Assembly (NCBI GenBank): GCA_037043455.1
Contig: JAWPHD010011447.1
Span: forward strand, 1 to 64,000
Source: Cyrtodaria siliqua
Taxonomy: Eukaryota; Mollusca; Bivalvia; Adapedonta; Hiatellidae
Direction of reading: 5' to 3'
Length of the DNA: 64,000 nt
Below are positions 12,933-25,889 of this stretch, in pieces. Both the position numbers and the translations under genes were made by a program. The notes below the pieces were generated by a model, which saw only the letters and a program-made list of their open reading frames with translations, had not been told where the DNA came from and searched no databases. Position 1 is the first letter of the stretch, and every line of letters starts with the position of its first letter.

Positions 12933-12960
12933 CTCTCTCTCTCTCTCTCTCTCTCTCTCT
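12933..12960. repeat. (CT)n microsatellite
   Basis: 14 uninterrupted CT units. Confidence 0.95.
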
Positions 12961-15495
12961 AAAAGGCGCTTGTGAACCATTTCGCGCGTAATAATTTGCG
13001 CATTATTATACTTACATCAGTTGCATTTAATATGTTCCCGTTGTTATAGTAACAACAATAACGTGCATTGACAGCGACAAGTATGTGCAAGAAGGTTACA
13101 TGTTCAGACCATGGAATTGCCATTTCCTATTGAGATACACCGTGATTCTTACGCTGTTAGCTCTGCCGAACAAAAGTAAAACTTAATCGAAATTAGACAC
13201 TACTATTTTATAAAAGAAAGTTTGAAATGAATGTGCATTTTTGCCTGCGACAGATTGACTATTATCTTAAACGTTAGTGTTGATTAAAACAGTGAACACA
13301 CTACTAACATACGAATCTCTTCTAAAACAGTGTGCATAAGTAAAATCGCACTTAATCCAGTAAGCATCGGGATAATTTAGACATATGACATTCACGTTTT
13401 TTTGTGTTTTTTTCACAAATTGATTACAAAAGTGAAAAATACTTTTATTAAGGTCTGTCAGTTCATATAATGCAATAAACGCAAGACCGGCATTGTATTC
13501 GTTTTCTGTAAGTATCTAGTGAAAAACTATAACTCGTGGACACGGCCATGGTTTTGTTTGGTTAATCATAATGTATTAATGTATAATGTTGTTCGTATTG
13601 TTGAGTTGTATATATAATATTATATAGATGTATTAATATGAACTCATCTGTATTAAGCTATATATAAATTATTATATATGATTCATATGCATTAGGACAC
13701 ATGATACTCCGGATAACTAAAACAGCTGGTCGGATTCTTATTATCAAAATAGTTGCGGGGTGAAAAAAAACAAGAATGCGGTGTGCCTCTTTAAGACATT
13801 CACATATCGTGAACATATAGGTTATGTGGAGTTTAATATTTCAATAAAACAGTATGGGAAGTATTCTTTTTAAAATAGTTTGACACACCCACGGTCACTT
13901 TTACTATTTCCAAATCCCAAAATGTATCTGTCTGTTGTCGTTTTTTGTTGTTTTGTTATTATGAACAACTTTTTATTCATATATAAATAATACAAAGGTT
14001 ACGTATACACATTATATCTGTTTAAAATAGATATTGAATTTATGATGCGAAAGCGAGATCCACAAACATACTTTTAAAATCGTTTATGGAGATAACTCGA
14101 CTTCAAAAACAAACTAACCATTAGCGCCGAGTCGCCGAGAGTTTTCGTGCCGAGTTTTTTCACCGCAAATATTTTCATAAACGATAATTAAACAAAACGG
14201 AGAACATAGGCATAAAGCAGCTTTCAAGTTGCCCCTAGTTCTTAGTATACTGCTTCGATTTAAACAATTATTTATTTGCTATGAAAAGGAATAGTATTTG
14301 TTATAATAATGTATATATATAGAGTCGTTTCTGAAATAATTGTTTAAGAAAAGCATAATTACAAATTGTCCTAATTTGGGAAATGAACATTTATCATTTG
14401 CTATTGTGTTTGTGCGTAATATTTAAACCTTGTGTTAATGGATGTGTTATGGTGAATATCGATGTTTGCAAATAAAACAATAAGAAATATAAATGTCGAT
14501 GTTTGCAAATAAAACTATAAGGAATATAAATGTTGATTTCACAGACGAGCATTGACTGTTAGCTAAATACATATTCATATTCATTTGTCAGTAATAAATG
14601 AATGACATATAGTATACTGTGCAAAATAATGCTGTTTTGTTCGGAGTATATCTGTTCAATTCACGTGGCGTGTCTGACATAATTATCATGACATTCGCTG
14701 TTGGTGTGCCAGACGCGCGCGTCTTATCTATTGGCCAACCATAAATGGTGGCAGAGATACAAATACGCCCTTTTATGTCTAATGGCCAATCAAAATAATG
14801 GAAATATACAGTTGATGGTCAAGATATTAAATTAAATATCAGTTAATTATGCCTGACGATTTCAACAAATATTTATTTTTAGACATTATCATTGTATTTA
14901 TATTTTAAAAAAACGCTATATGTTAGTGTCAAACTTTATTCTTATTTTATTTTAAAACATATTTATTAATCGATCAATTTTATAGATAGATAGGCAGTTT
15001 CTTGAATTTACTAGATGCGATTCTATACAATTTGCTTGCATTCCCGTATACAAACCAATTAATGGAGAAGATAAACACTGCGTATTTAAAAAAATATAAA
15101 AATAATAATAAGCAAAGTCGATAATTTCTTTGCATATTATACACGAAAATTTCACCCTTATATCTGGATACATGAATATAACCAATTGTTAAGTGTATGA
15201 TGTCGCACAAAGTACGGTGATAAAAAGTAGTTTGTCTTTATTACACAATAAAAACACTCTCCCAATCACGTGTAATTTCTCTGTCTCATAAGATCTCTAA
15301 ATTCTAAGCTTCATACTGACCAGTGTGAACCATAACAATTTGCACCCCATGCTGTTTTTTTTATGGCTTCAATTAGGAATAATAGCCCCTTCACTGCAGC
15401 ACATGTCAATCACACAACAGTTCTCCAGGACTACCACGCTAGCCCTTAGCCCTTCAAAGTACCGTCTCAATTTATTTATCCAGTATATTTTTTTA
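12961..15495. other. Non-coding interval with a 39-bp duplication
   Basis: No gene recognised. A unit of about 39 bp (containing gatgtttgcaaataaaac) occurs twice in tandem at about 14460-14535. Strongly AT palindromic stretches lie at 13605-13685. Confidence 0.5.
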
Positions 15496-15501
15496 CTTTA
15501 A

Positions 15502-15848
15502 AGGGGGTACATCAGGATTTTTCTGGAAACATCTTAAATGATAAAATTGTTCCAGTTCATGATAAAAGTCTTATATCAATCAAAATATGATGTTAGAACC
15601 ATTTTGTTAATGTCTAAACTTTGAAAAAAAACATATAGCTAGGACGAAATCGGACGTTTAATGCTGAAATTAACCCTGGTGCGTCACCTAGGATAGCACG
15701 TATTACTGTGCAGAATGAATTTCTTTGCAAATAAGAGATAATTTTTAGGCTCATTCATTATGTTTTGGCCATGTAGAATAGAAAATATTAATATTTTTCA
15801 ATTTTAATTCGGACCCTAGACCCCCATGAAAAGCCTGATGTACTCCCT
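15502..15848. mobile_element. TTAA-flanked MITE, family A
   Basis: A 347-bp non-coding element with inverted ends (agggggtacatcagg at the left, cctgatgtactccct at the right; near-complementary) between two TTAA sites (15498-15501 and 15849-15852). TTAA target duplication is the signature of piggyBac-type transposition, so a non-autonomous piggyBac-like element is the best guess. A degenerate inverted copy lies at about 25890-26110. Confidence 0.8.
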
Positions 15849-15852
15849 TTAA

Positions 15853-16167
15853 AGGGACACACGGCAATCTTGATTTTTTTAAAAACTCACGGCGTCCCGT
15901 TAGTTTTTCTCTTCACTTGCATTTGTTCAATCATTAATATTAATTGTTCGAATAGTTCAAAGCAAATTATTTTTACATATTACTAACATTTTATAATAGT
16001 GCATCAATAATACATTTAAAAAATTGGTGAAATAATGAAGATAATTGAAATTTCAAGTTTTTATTTAATCATATGCAAGCAGTTTTAAAGCCAAAATGAC
16101 GCAGGATAAGTAAATTGAGGAGCAAATTTTAATGTTTGAATAAAACTCAAGATTGCCATGTGTCCCT
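15853..16167. mobile_element. TTAA-flanked MITE, family B
   Basis: A 315-bp element with inverted ends (agggacacacggcaatcttga and its near complement tcaagattgccatgtgtccct), flanked by TTAA at 15849-15852 and 16168-16171. It shares its left TTAA with the neighbouring family A element. Other copies: 16310-16396 (partial, inverted), 18193-18290 (partial) and 26258-26563 (complete). Confidence 0.85.
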
Positions 16168-16309
16168 TTAAACCTGCCTGTAATTAAATAAAATTTTGAG
16201 TTTTCATTTGTTTCTTCTTATTCTACTATATGTTTACAAATAGTATGGATGCAATATACTCACCAGCTAGTAACATGCCAAACAGCTGTATACCATTCTT
16301 TAAATTAAT

Positions 16310-16396
16310 ATTAATGATTGAACAAATGTGGGTTATGTGAAAACTAAAAGGACGCCATGAGTTAAAAAAAACAATTCAAGATTACCGTGTGTCCTT
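16310..16396. mobile_element. Partial inverted family B MITE
   Basis: The terminal inverted repeat (caagattaccgtgtgtcc) and adjacent ggacgcc block match the left half of the element at 15853 in reverse, ending at a TTAA (16397-16400). The other end is not recognisable. Confidence 0.65.
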
Positions 16397-16409
16397 TTAA
16401 AGTAACAAT

Positions 16410-17330
16410 GACAAATTACATCAGTCGGAGTTTATTAAAATTTAGTGCTCCGTGATTTTTACTGACGTCGTCAATTTCAACTTACAAGCAAGGAAGTGTT
16501 CGTCTACTTAATTATATTTATCATAGTTTTCCTTTTTCAATATTCATACAATTTCATAACTGTAATTTCGGAATATCAGTGACAATGCTACTTTAGTGTT
16601 GTGTACCGACGATTTTCCTTTTATTTAGCATTTACCGAAATGCAGTTATGAAATGTAGGATTCCTCGTCCTATTATATTATTCATTGCAAGGTAACTAGA
16701 CATGGTATCGATTTTTTGTTTAAATCATTTGATGTCTTATGAGTTGGATTACAACATGTATGAATCTTACAAGTTTACGTCAATAAATTAGTGCGATATC
16801 GAAACAGTCCACGTATTATTTGAACAGCTCTCGTACACATACCACAAAACAAGTACCCCGCGCAGTCTTAAAATAACACACAAATTAATACGCATGATTG
16901 ACACAAGAAAAAGCTCATAGAGTCGTCGAGTTTTCCAGACAAATTTTCATTACATTTTATAAATCGGTCGGAAATTGAGGGTAAAGTTAGCGCACTTGAG
17001 CCTTTTATTTCCTAATAAAACATATGTATATCAAATTAATTTAAGATACAACATATTCCAACAACTGGCATTTACATTCTGTAGGTTTAACTCGGAAAAA
17101 TTTAATAACTGAAACCATTTCAGTACTTTTATTCTACCAACGAAACTTAACACTGACTACCTATATAATATCTGTATTTCTCTCTCATCAAAGTTCAAAC
17201 AATGCATATGTACAATACAGATTTCCCACAAATATAGTACTATGTCATTCTAAATAGAATTATAGGAGACAATACAAGTGTTAAATCAAGTGAGAAACAC
17301 GATTTAACACGAATGAACAGAGATGGTCAC
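16410..17330. other. Non-coding interval
   Basis: No gene, RNA or repeat recognised. Confidence 0.5.
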
Positions 17331-17332
17331 AT

Positions 17333-17360
17333 TCTCTCTCTCTCTCTCTCTCGCTCTCTC
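17333..17360. repeat. (TC)n microsatellite
   Basis: TC repeat with one G interruption. Confidence 0.9.
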
Positions 17361-17483
17361 TTGCTTGCTTGCCATCTCCCTGTCTGTTTACTTTCTTATT
17401 TCGTTATATATTACTGAGATCTACGATCGCCTGAATTAATAAATGAATCCGTTTTTCCTCCTTAACCTACCCCACTAGCTGAC

Positions 17484-17517
<34 letters not shown>

Positions 17518-17568
17518 TTTTTTATTAGTATTATTATTATTATTATTATTATTTTTTATTATTATTAA
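17484..17568. repeat. (TTA)n microsatellite
   Basis: Imperfect TTA/TAT trinucleotide repeat, interrupted by a T run near the middle. Confidence 0.92.
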
Positions 17569-17569
17569 A

Positions 17570-18190
17570 TTATGAAATGTTGACCACGAGCCTGCGCGAC
17601 TCCTTCTTTCTCATATATCATGTATTTTGATCTGAGAAATACTGAAAAGTTAGTGTTGTTGTTGTTGTATTCAGACGCATAAAATGTGTACCGCCATTTT
17701 TAATCAAGACCTTTAAACATGTAAAGAGCTACAGTGATCATTGGAAATGTAAATGAGACATTAACTGGCCATAAATCTAAGTACCCGCTGAGCTGAAGAA
17801 CGGCTTGAGAAACTCTATCTAATTGCCTAATGCTAACCATATGTTGGCAATTGAAGGCTTTGCATTCGCATATTGTCTATAAAATTCACAAGTCCAGTTG
17901 TTCATTGATGAATTTCACAAGTGAAATAATTATAATTATCAAAGATAAGAGTCAGTTAATAAGAAGTACATGTTAGTTTGGTCCGTTATTGCCGAGGCTC
18001 CGTCTATATTTATCCCGAACTCAGAAAGCTGCTATGGGGGTTGGACTGTGTAGTAAGAATACCGGGACGTTGTCAAATTTATATACAGGCATTTTATTAG
18101 TCTTATAGATACAGTCTATAAATATATTCTCAGCATACTAATACATATGGTTCCAAATCGTTATCGTCACTGAGTATTGACTTATGATGT
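17570..18190. other. Non-coding interval
   Basis: Nothing recognised apart from a short (GTT)n at about 17655. Confidence 0.5.
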
Positions 18191-18192
18191 TA

Positions 18193-18290
18193 ACGGCAAT
18201 CTTGATTTTTGAAAGCTCGCGGCGCCCCGTTAGTTTTTCTACATAACTTGCATTTAATCTAAAAACAATTTCCAATTTACATGTCATTAT
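18193..18290. mobile_element. Partial family B MITE
   Basis: Matches the left portion of the element at 15853 (cggcaatcttgattttt, then cccgttagtttttct). The right half is absent. It sits about 90 bp upstream of the exon at 18383. Confidence 0.65.
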
Positions 18291-18382
18291 CAGTTCAGCC
18301 ATTTTACTCTCAACAAGATCTACTCGACATGTGTTTTCCCCTTCTTTCGTTGGGTAATAGTTTTCTTAATTGTTTTCTTCAG

Positions 18383-18644
18383 ATAAAAAATCAAAACGAA
18401 GACAAATTGCACTCGACGTCAATTCAGTCAGAAGAGATTTGACCGTTTCTTGTGGCTGTTCCCGACATTGCAATAGGGCGTTTGGTGTGAATGCCATAAT
18501 GTATTGGAGGAAACGAATTCATTGCCTCCCGAAAGGCGAGGAAAGAATGCAAAAGATCATCGAGATTATTAAATTGTGTTCGGTTAGATTAAAACAGCAT
18601 GAAAAGAAACAGATCTTCAGAGTAGCGCGGAAAATGATATGTAG
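18383..18644 (+). CDS. Exon of an uncharacterised, possibly transposase-derived gene
   Basis: An open segment bounded by a strong acceptor (tgttttcttcag, ending 18382) and a consensus donor (gtaagg at 18645). The product is basic and includes a Cys cluster (SCGCSRHC) followed by a helical stretch and a terminal ICR motif. This layout resembles the N-terminal Cys-rich region of a large invertebrate family of uncharacterised proteins with transposase-like features; the resemblance is from memory and not tested. The exon leaves two nucleotides at its 3' end, compatible with the exon at 21809, which begins with one. Exons between them may exist and were not found. The function is unknown. Confidence 0.55.
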
Positions 18645-18649
18645 GTAAG

Positions 18650-19745
18650 GAAACAGTGTATAATTATATGTTTCATGTTTTACTGACACAAGCATAGTCA
18701 AACCGGTTTATGAATTTACATGCTATTTTACATATGTAAACATGTATGACCTTGATACATCATGAATCGATTTCAAATGTGAAAGCTATATGTCTGTTCC
18801 TGCTATATTTACTTGCATAGAAACGAACAGGAATTACTTGTATAGAAATCAAACGTTTACATAAAATCACTGTTTCTAAATTGTTGCCTCTCTACTGGCT
18901 TAGATCCATTCGTTCGGATGGAACTACTAGTTTTTGTTATTGTTTTAAAAAAAATAACTGGAGATCAGCAGTTTAAATAGGCAATATGAGTTGTTGCACG
19001 TATACATTTGCTGTCCTTCCAAGAAGAAGCACTTAATAACGAACAAACCTAATGCCGTTTTGTAACACGGCAATACACTAGTTGTAGTAGTAATACATTT
19101 TTTCAAAACATCTGTATCATGATACATATTAAATTATATAAACATGTCTGTTATTATTAATTTTAATTCATGCGCTGGTTTACATTTTCCAAACTTGATT
19201 CTGGTAATAAAAGTAAAAACACACAGTATTATGAAATGTTAACATCCTTATAATCACGATTTATAGAACTAAATAATACATAAGATCTCAAGACTTTGTA
19301 CAATCGTTATTGTTTGCTTTTGGGCGATTTGCTTTTGGGCGAAAATCTGCGTATTTTTGCAGGTATATAAACAGCAAAACATACACATCGGTAAACAGAT
19401 GTAACAGTTATATTTAATAGTTTAGTTACATCTCATTGTATACACAAAGCTATACATACACATACAAGCATATATATTATTTCATAAAACATTAATATCA
19501 TTATAGCATTTATTAATTCATATAAAATAATACTTATCATGTGCATGAGTTGCTGCTAATACATTTAAAGGCCGACCTTGATCATCGCGGGACACATGAC
19601 ATAGTATGGGAGCTAATATACTACCATTGATGTGTTATTATGGCGGTGTGACTTTTCATTAGTCTACCACGTGTTGTAGTAGGTACCCAACAAGCGAATT
19701 CGGGCCAATCCGAATATGTTTTTATGTTAATATTCAGTCGTCTGG
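18650..19745. other. Probable intron, no further exon recognised
   Basis: AT-rich DNA downstream of the donor at 18645. Contains the duplicated phrase ttgcttttgggcgatt at about 19313-19345. No coding segment with good splice sites was recognised. Confidence 0.4.
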
Positions 19746-19752
19746 TAACCAG

Positions 19753-20275
19753 TGGCGTAGCTGCCTATATGCACTGTAGGCACGTGTCTACACATTATCC
19801 CCAGAAATCGAAAAAAAAATAAAAATGCCAAAAATGCAATAAAATCTGGGAGGTGGGTGGTATGGGGGGGGGGGGGGGGGGGGGGGTGGGGGGGGGGGGG
19901 GGGGGGGGGGGGGGAAGGGTATAGTCAGCTCATACCCATTTTTACTCGTGGTCGTTTCAGAAAATAAAAGCCAAACTGTTTTCGCTCGCGGTTTTTCGGA
20001 ACCAAACACACCACGATTGCGCAAACGTTCGAATGATTTTCAGAAAGCAAGTATTCACATTAATATGTTATTTTGTTTTTGTTCCGATGCTTTTGTTGCG
20101 AAATCGCAGATTAAAAAAGCTTGGAATCGCGGGTTAAATACATATTGTTTCCTGCTAAAAATATCGTCAGAATGCAGAATTTGGCTTCTTTCTAAAAACA
20201 AAATCACGGGGGTGCATGCCCCCGGACCCCCTAGACATTGTGCCTACACACTGGTTTAGGCACAGCTACGCCCCT
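19753..20275. mobile_element. hAT-like non-autonomous element
   Basis: Ends are cagtggcgtagct at the left (about 19753) and agctacgcccctg at the right (about 20264-20276), near-complementary and of the type seen at hAT-like elements. The interior is non-coding; a 103-codon open frame at 19948-20259 lies within it and has no domain. It contains a long G run (19864-19914). An 8-bp target duplication is not clearly resolved, because the flanking ctggtaac overlaps the right end. Confidence 0.65.
19864..19914. repeat. Poly-G tract
   Basis: 51 positions of G broken by a single T at 19887; a proline-coding run on the opposite strand. Likely to form G-quadruplex structures and prone to length error in sequencing. 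Confidence 0.95.
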
Positions 20276-20449
20276 GGTAACATCTATTATACCATACTGT
20301 TTGGGGTATTTTGCACGATAGTACCTACTGGGTTAGTGATATTTCGGTTTAAACATAATTTGTTTCATAGTAGCACTTTAATTCAGTCGGGATCTACGTT
20401 CGAAGGCATTTCATTAGTTTAGCAACTATCAATTAAAAGTTGAACTTCA

Positions 20450-20780
20450 TTTTTGTCTCACCCACGATAGTGGGTAGCGAGACATAGCAGTCACTTTTCC
20501 GGAGGCGGCGGTAACATTTTAAATCAACTATATCTCAACAACTGCTGCTCGAATGTTTCTGAAACTTTGTCAGATGCTTTGTTGGATCAAGGCACATCAC
20601 GTAATGCCAAAATTACCAAGGTCAAGGTCATATTTTGCATTATTTTTCAAATAATTAACCTTGGTCAGGTAACTTTACTTTGGTTAGGTAACTTAACCTC
20701 AGTTGAATGTATGTGATTGCCTCATATGCCGTTTGCCACTGTGGGCGAGACACTCTCAGACCGAGGTCTTGTTATTTTTA
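20450..20780 (+). repeat. Dispersed non-coding repeat (gtctcacccac type)
   Basis: A block of about 330 bp beginning tgtctcacccacgatagtgg and ending near gccactgtgggcgagac, so its ends are partly inverted copies of each other. The interior has a short duplication (ggtcaggtaacttt / ggttaggtaactta). It looks like a non-autonomous repeat. Only one copy is visible in this window, so the repeat status is inferred. Confidence 0.45.
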
Positions 20781-21808
20781 ATTCCCATTCCCATTCCCAT
20801 GGAACAGCCTTATAATTGTATTTAACTGAACATAAATAATGAAATATAATTATCAGAATTTCCTTATTATTGTTCTCGGAGTGTGTGTGTTTTATTTGAA
20901 AATTTCTTTAGAAATCCTCCACAACGGGAGACATACATTACATATTGAAATTACTTATTATATACATTTTGTGTTATATTTAATTAATCCATACATGTTT
21001 TTAATTTTTAATGTTATAAACAAAGGCTTTGGTTATAAATAAACTCACTGTGTAATAAGTATCTAAATAAAAGAATATGATCAATTTTAAATTCCTTAGT
21101 TTAAAATATATTCTTTTTTATCAGGATGCAATTAATTAGTTCACTCAGTTCCATCCATCCAGTCCGTTCAGTCATTACGAGTGTTTGTTATGATTTCTAC
21201 TGATAAGGTACTTACAAAACAGATGGTACAATCTCTAACAATCCTCTCCAATTTATCCTATTGATGAGGTGGAAGTAATGACTTACTTACATGTTAAAAT
21301 AACCACTCCCCCAGGATACCAAGGTAGGCCTTTAAAAGTGATGCAATGTCGAACAGCTATTGTTAACTTACATTATGAGTAGCACAGTTTAAAATAAGAC
21401 TTAAATGAGTTGAGCTAAACGGTGAGATTTAAAAAAAAAAGCGCACCGGGACAGTTCAGTGCTCATAATAATCGCAAATAAATAGAAATATTTAACCAAC
21501 ATAAAAAGCACTTATAAGAACCAAATATGTATATCCCTTCTAACATTCGGCTTGTAAAATATTAGCAAGATACATAAGTAACTTCAACACCGTGACGACT
21601 GTTTTTAACATTAGAACACAAACGTACTCGACATTGATTGATCCAATTCATCCAAATAGCCATGGTTATGCTCAATTTTAAAAGACAAGGTATGGTTTAA
21701 TGTAGTTGTCTCAAGTTGTGTATGAATTATTGTATGGGTTGTTAAAGTGTTTCGTACCGAGTTGCTGTCATACACATATATCCCACGTATGCAACATACA
21801 CATTTTAG
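20781..21808. other. Non-coding, probable intron
   Basis: AT-rich with no gene recognised; ends at the acceptor cattttag before the exon at 21809. Confidence 0.45.
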
Positions 21809-21944
21809 GATGGAGAGGGAAGCATACTATGTGAGAAGATCTCAAGCTGAAATGCGAAAGGGTGAAATTATTTCACTTATTATTGATGGTATGGATCAAT
21901 CAAAAACAACTCTACCTCACTATGCTTACAACAACAACCCAAAT
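21809..21944 (+). CDS. Second exon of the gene at 18383
   Basis: A 136-bp exon bounded by an acceptor (cacattttag, ending 21808) and donor (gtgagt at 21945). It encodes a charged stretch (EREAYYVRRSQAEM) followed by a conserved-looking block, ISLIIDGMDQSKTTLPHY. An acidic I-I-D-G-M-D-Q motif is what one expects at the start of the catalytic-like domain in the same uncharacterised invertebrate family as the upstream exon; this is recollection, not a search. The single leading nucleotide is phase-compatible with the upstream exon. Following exons were not found, so the gene may be broken or may have long introns. Confidence 0.55.
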
Positions 21945-22104
21945 GTGAGTATGTCGTTCCTTTTTAAAATACGGACATTTCTGCCATTTAGGATAGATGT
22001 AATTTTTCGAAAAAGAAAAAGCAACATATTTATATATTGCCCTGAGGGCAGGATATGGATTTTGTTCTTTATTACATGTATACCCATGTTTTTGAAAAAA
22101 CAAC

Positions 22105-22830
22105 AACATGGTATATTAAAATCGCCTCCGTGTGCCCGTCTGTCCGTCCGTTACCATATCTCCTGCTAAATCGCTAAACAGAATTCAACCAAACTTAGGG
22201 TATGACCTCACCATATTATGACGGTGGGAAAGATAAACATTATTTTTGGCTCCGCACCCAGGGGCCCTCTGAGGTGGCCAAAAGGTCAAATATACTAAAT
22301 ATTGAATAACACTTTCATTTTTTCTGTATGTTTTTTCACATAACTTGGTATATGTAATCGTCTATATCATATCAAACGATATTATTATACCAAACTCGGA
22401 CGTCTGCCCTGGGGTTGGGTGTGTATGTGTTTTTTTTTTGAAAACTAGGTCACTATGGCCTACTTTCTACAACATATGCGTTACGTTATCCTTTTTGTTT
22501 AAGTTTGGGCGTGGGGGGGAGGGGGTGGAGGAATTAAGTTTTATTTGTCTCAGCATTATCATGTCCGATCTGTCCGATCGACATCAAATTTTAGGAGTAC
22601 CTTCCTCTTATCAAGCACCGACCATACCCTAAAAACACTATGACCTACTTTCCATAAACTATATGTTATGTTAACCTTTTTGACTTTGTTATACGGGCAT
22701 CAACATTTCTTTTTATATCTCGGCATTGCCATGTCCAATTATTTTTTATATCTCAGCATTGCCATGGGCAATTCTTATAAACTTGGACAGTAAGTTGCTG
22801 ACATGTACCAAACACCTTCCTCTGAAAGTA
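22105..22830 (+). repeat. Imperfect internal repeats of a dispersed element
   Basis: Begins with a cctccgtgtgcccgtctgtc block. Two related segments about 190 bp apart follow: 22440-22500 and 22630-22690 share cctacttt and a gttatgttaaccttttt-like run, and a catgtcc block recurs at 22560 and 22730. No coding capacity. Likely a non-autonomous repeat with a tandem core. Confidence 0.45.
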
Positions 22831-25800
22831 AAAAATAGGCTTTTAACATTAAAGCATCCTCCAACTCCCATAAAAAACAATCTATCTAGAGAAGCTCTAT
22901 TAAATAGTTTCACCGAACACACAGGCACTCATCATTCACATTTTGGAAAACCCGGATTTTACTCCACCAGGCGTTTCTCTCTTGTTGCAAAAAACGTATT
23001 ACCCATCTTTAGGTATATCGTTGTTCTCCCACTTGGTCTAGTGACCAATTATATAATTACTTAGGAAAAGATGGTTTGGTTTGTACAATCTTAGAATGCT
23101 TATGTATTTTTTTTTTAATTGTTTCATTTATTTTTGTTATACATCTGCTCCAAAAATGTGTATTTTTTGTCCTTAGTTTGTTTTATAATCTTTCTTAATC
23201 AGCACAAAGGATGTGTAACGTAGGTTTCAAATACATAACTTTACACAGACAAATCATATACTACATTTAACGATTTGCATTATGAAAATCGTCATCCTTT
23301 TTATTTATGCATTCACTGTATTGAAAATTTCAAACTGCATTTACTTTGATTTATTAAGAAACAGAGTGAAATGCTTGCGATGCCTGATTGTGTTTCAAGT
23401 TTTCTTTATAAGGACTTCTCTGGTAGGGAGATATAGATATGCTGTTCATAAAAATACAAAGGCGTAATTTTAAACTAGGTTCACAATTCTGGTATTTTCA
23501 TATATATATATATCTGACTGTCTGTCTGCATGCGTGCGCGCGTTCGTGCGTGCGTGCTTACGTGTGTTTGTGAACAAAGTATAATTTTAATTACATCACA
23601 ATATGTCATACTTAGACTTGTATACATGCAAATATTAAAACTTAGGTTTATTTTTGTATACCGTTGCTTTCACAAAGTGAAATTTTGGCTATATAGGAAT
23701 CACGTTGTCCGTAAGTCCGTAAGTCCCGTCGTGTCCTTTCCCGTCGCATAACACATGATTGTCCTGTCCCGTCGCGTCTCGTTTGTGTTAATTACATACA
23801 TCAAACAGTTTTGAATGGGCTGATCTTAAACTTCATATACACATAACAACTGATGACCGTGATGGTGTCCATCACATCACCCATATTTTATTACCCAATT
23901 TAATACAGAATTATCTGCAGAAAAGAAAGAAGACAAACTGACATAGTGTTCAAGTGTAGATCCATATTTTGAGAATAAGGTGTTGGTTAAGGGGCGTAAA
24001 ATCCTGAGATGCGGACTTATTATATGTGGATGTGTAGGCTATGTGCATGCGTGGGAGTTGTGCATGCCCTCACCTACAAAATGAATCGATTTCTTACATG
24101 GCATTTAGTGAATTCTGGTTTCACGGTGGAATGCTTGCCGGATTTATGTGGGTGCGACGGATCCGCTCGCTATCGATAAGCCAAAGCTTTATTATTTAAA
24201 TTTCATTCATAATTATGTAAAATATAAAAAAATAAATAAAAGAAAACACTGTCCAATTTATTTCTGTAATACATGTAGATATAGAAGTCGAACCTGACCC
24301 ATTGCGCACTTTAGACAATAAATTATGTTTAGGGAACGTTTGTTTTAACCTACCAGTTTTGCACCTACATGGAAAACCCATTTCAAAATGACAAACGTAT
24401 ACATTTGCAATTAATTTCATGATGTGTAAGTTAATCCACTGTAAAAACTGAGAAGGAATGAGTTAAACTATATAGATACTATTTCAGAAGATTGAGTTTT
24501 GACAGGATATGTAGTTATCAGGACAGCCTCTGACAGTTGTAATGTATGTGGGTTGATAGAAGTAACACATTGGTTTAGTGATCTGTATACTTTTAGTACT
24601 AAGCACTAACTGGCATACATGCGTACGAGTATAATACAACTCCTATGAGATGAGGCATGCATATTAGGCGACGCCTTCAGCAGTAACTAACCAGTAAATT
24701 ACTGCACAATATTGGTCAAGACACAATTCTCCCAATGTAATTAAAACTACGCATATTTGTTCAATGTGTCTGTTTGGTATCTCTGTTATAAATGGCAGCA
24801 AACTCTTATCTGGTGGTTATAGCAACAAACTCAAGTTAAAACTATCAGGCTAGAAAATATTTATTTTCATTTCAAATCTAATGTCAAACGACATGATTAA
24901 TTGAGGTAACCAAGCATTGTTCTCTGCTCAAATGATACTCTCAAATATATGAGATTCATTTCACAGATAAATGCATAAGTCCGAACATTACTGTCTATTA
25001 GTGTCAATTAATTGCTCTTGTCTCCATGATATATATCTCCTGGGTACTGGGGTTGTATCTGTGTTTCAGAACTGTTTTCATAGTCTGTACTGTATGACTT
25101 GCAACATGATACGGCCTGACATAAGTTGTATTTCTGTTAAGAACTTGGTCAATTGAATCTTCACATAGTATTCTCTGGCTTACAACTGTGTAAACTGTGT
25201 TTCCGCAAATTTGAAGCATGTTAATCTGTGCTTGTTTTAAAGTTCAAACGGATTGTCCCGCAGAATACTTTCTATAGTTTCTAGGTTTTAATATTTAATA
25301 CCATCGTCTCTGTCAATTCTTTTTTTTAAATGTTTACATGTCATGTGTTCTATGGAATAGTGTGAATATATGTAGGTACATAATATGCAAACAGTGAAAC
25401 GGATATAACAAATAATACAGTTATTTGCGATCAGGAATCGCAGTGTTAATACAAATCAGGTATGCGATTATTGAAGTTTCAATATTCACCGTCATATTCC
25501 ATCTTCGGGAACGCTTAAATGTCCGTACTATTGAACTTGTAATTATTTTGTTCTGCTCAGGGCTCATCACAATCAAAATAAGACCATTGTTTGTATTTAT
25601 TTTGTTCGGCGATTTCAAAATTTCTCCTTTCATACTCATTTATATTATCGAGTACTCCACTAGTTATTATTAGTACTCCTGTTTTTTTAAACATTCGTCA
25701 AGCATAACATTTGAAATGTAGGAAATATGTGTGATCGTATACTTCATACGTATCTTTCTTGACACTATTAGTGAATGTTCTCGTGCAAAAACTACTGTCA

Positions 25801-25885
25801 ATTTGAAAAGTTTCAGAGAATATGGATTATAAATGAACGTATTTTATCTTAAATAATACGTTTTCGTAATGAATTAGCCTAAACA
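22831..25885. other. Long non-coding interval
   Basis: No gene supported. Short tracts include (TA)n at about 23500 and a gcgtgcg-rich run at about 23530. Open frames of 60-80 codons are scattered on both strands with no motif. Confidence 0.45.
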
Positions 25886-25889
25886 TTAC

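Noticed and set aside
19788..20024. Proline-rich protein on the minus strand
   Set aside because: The Pro run is the complement of the poly-G tract inside a hAT-like element.
23282..23467. Small secreted protein with a hydrophobic N-terminus
   Set aside because: 61 codons in AT-rich DNA, without splice context or a recognisable mature part.
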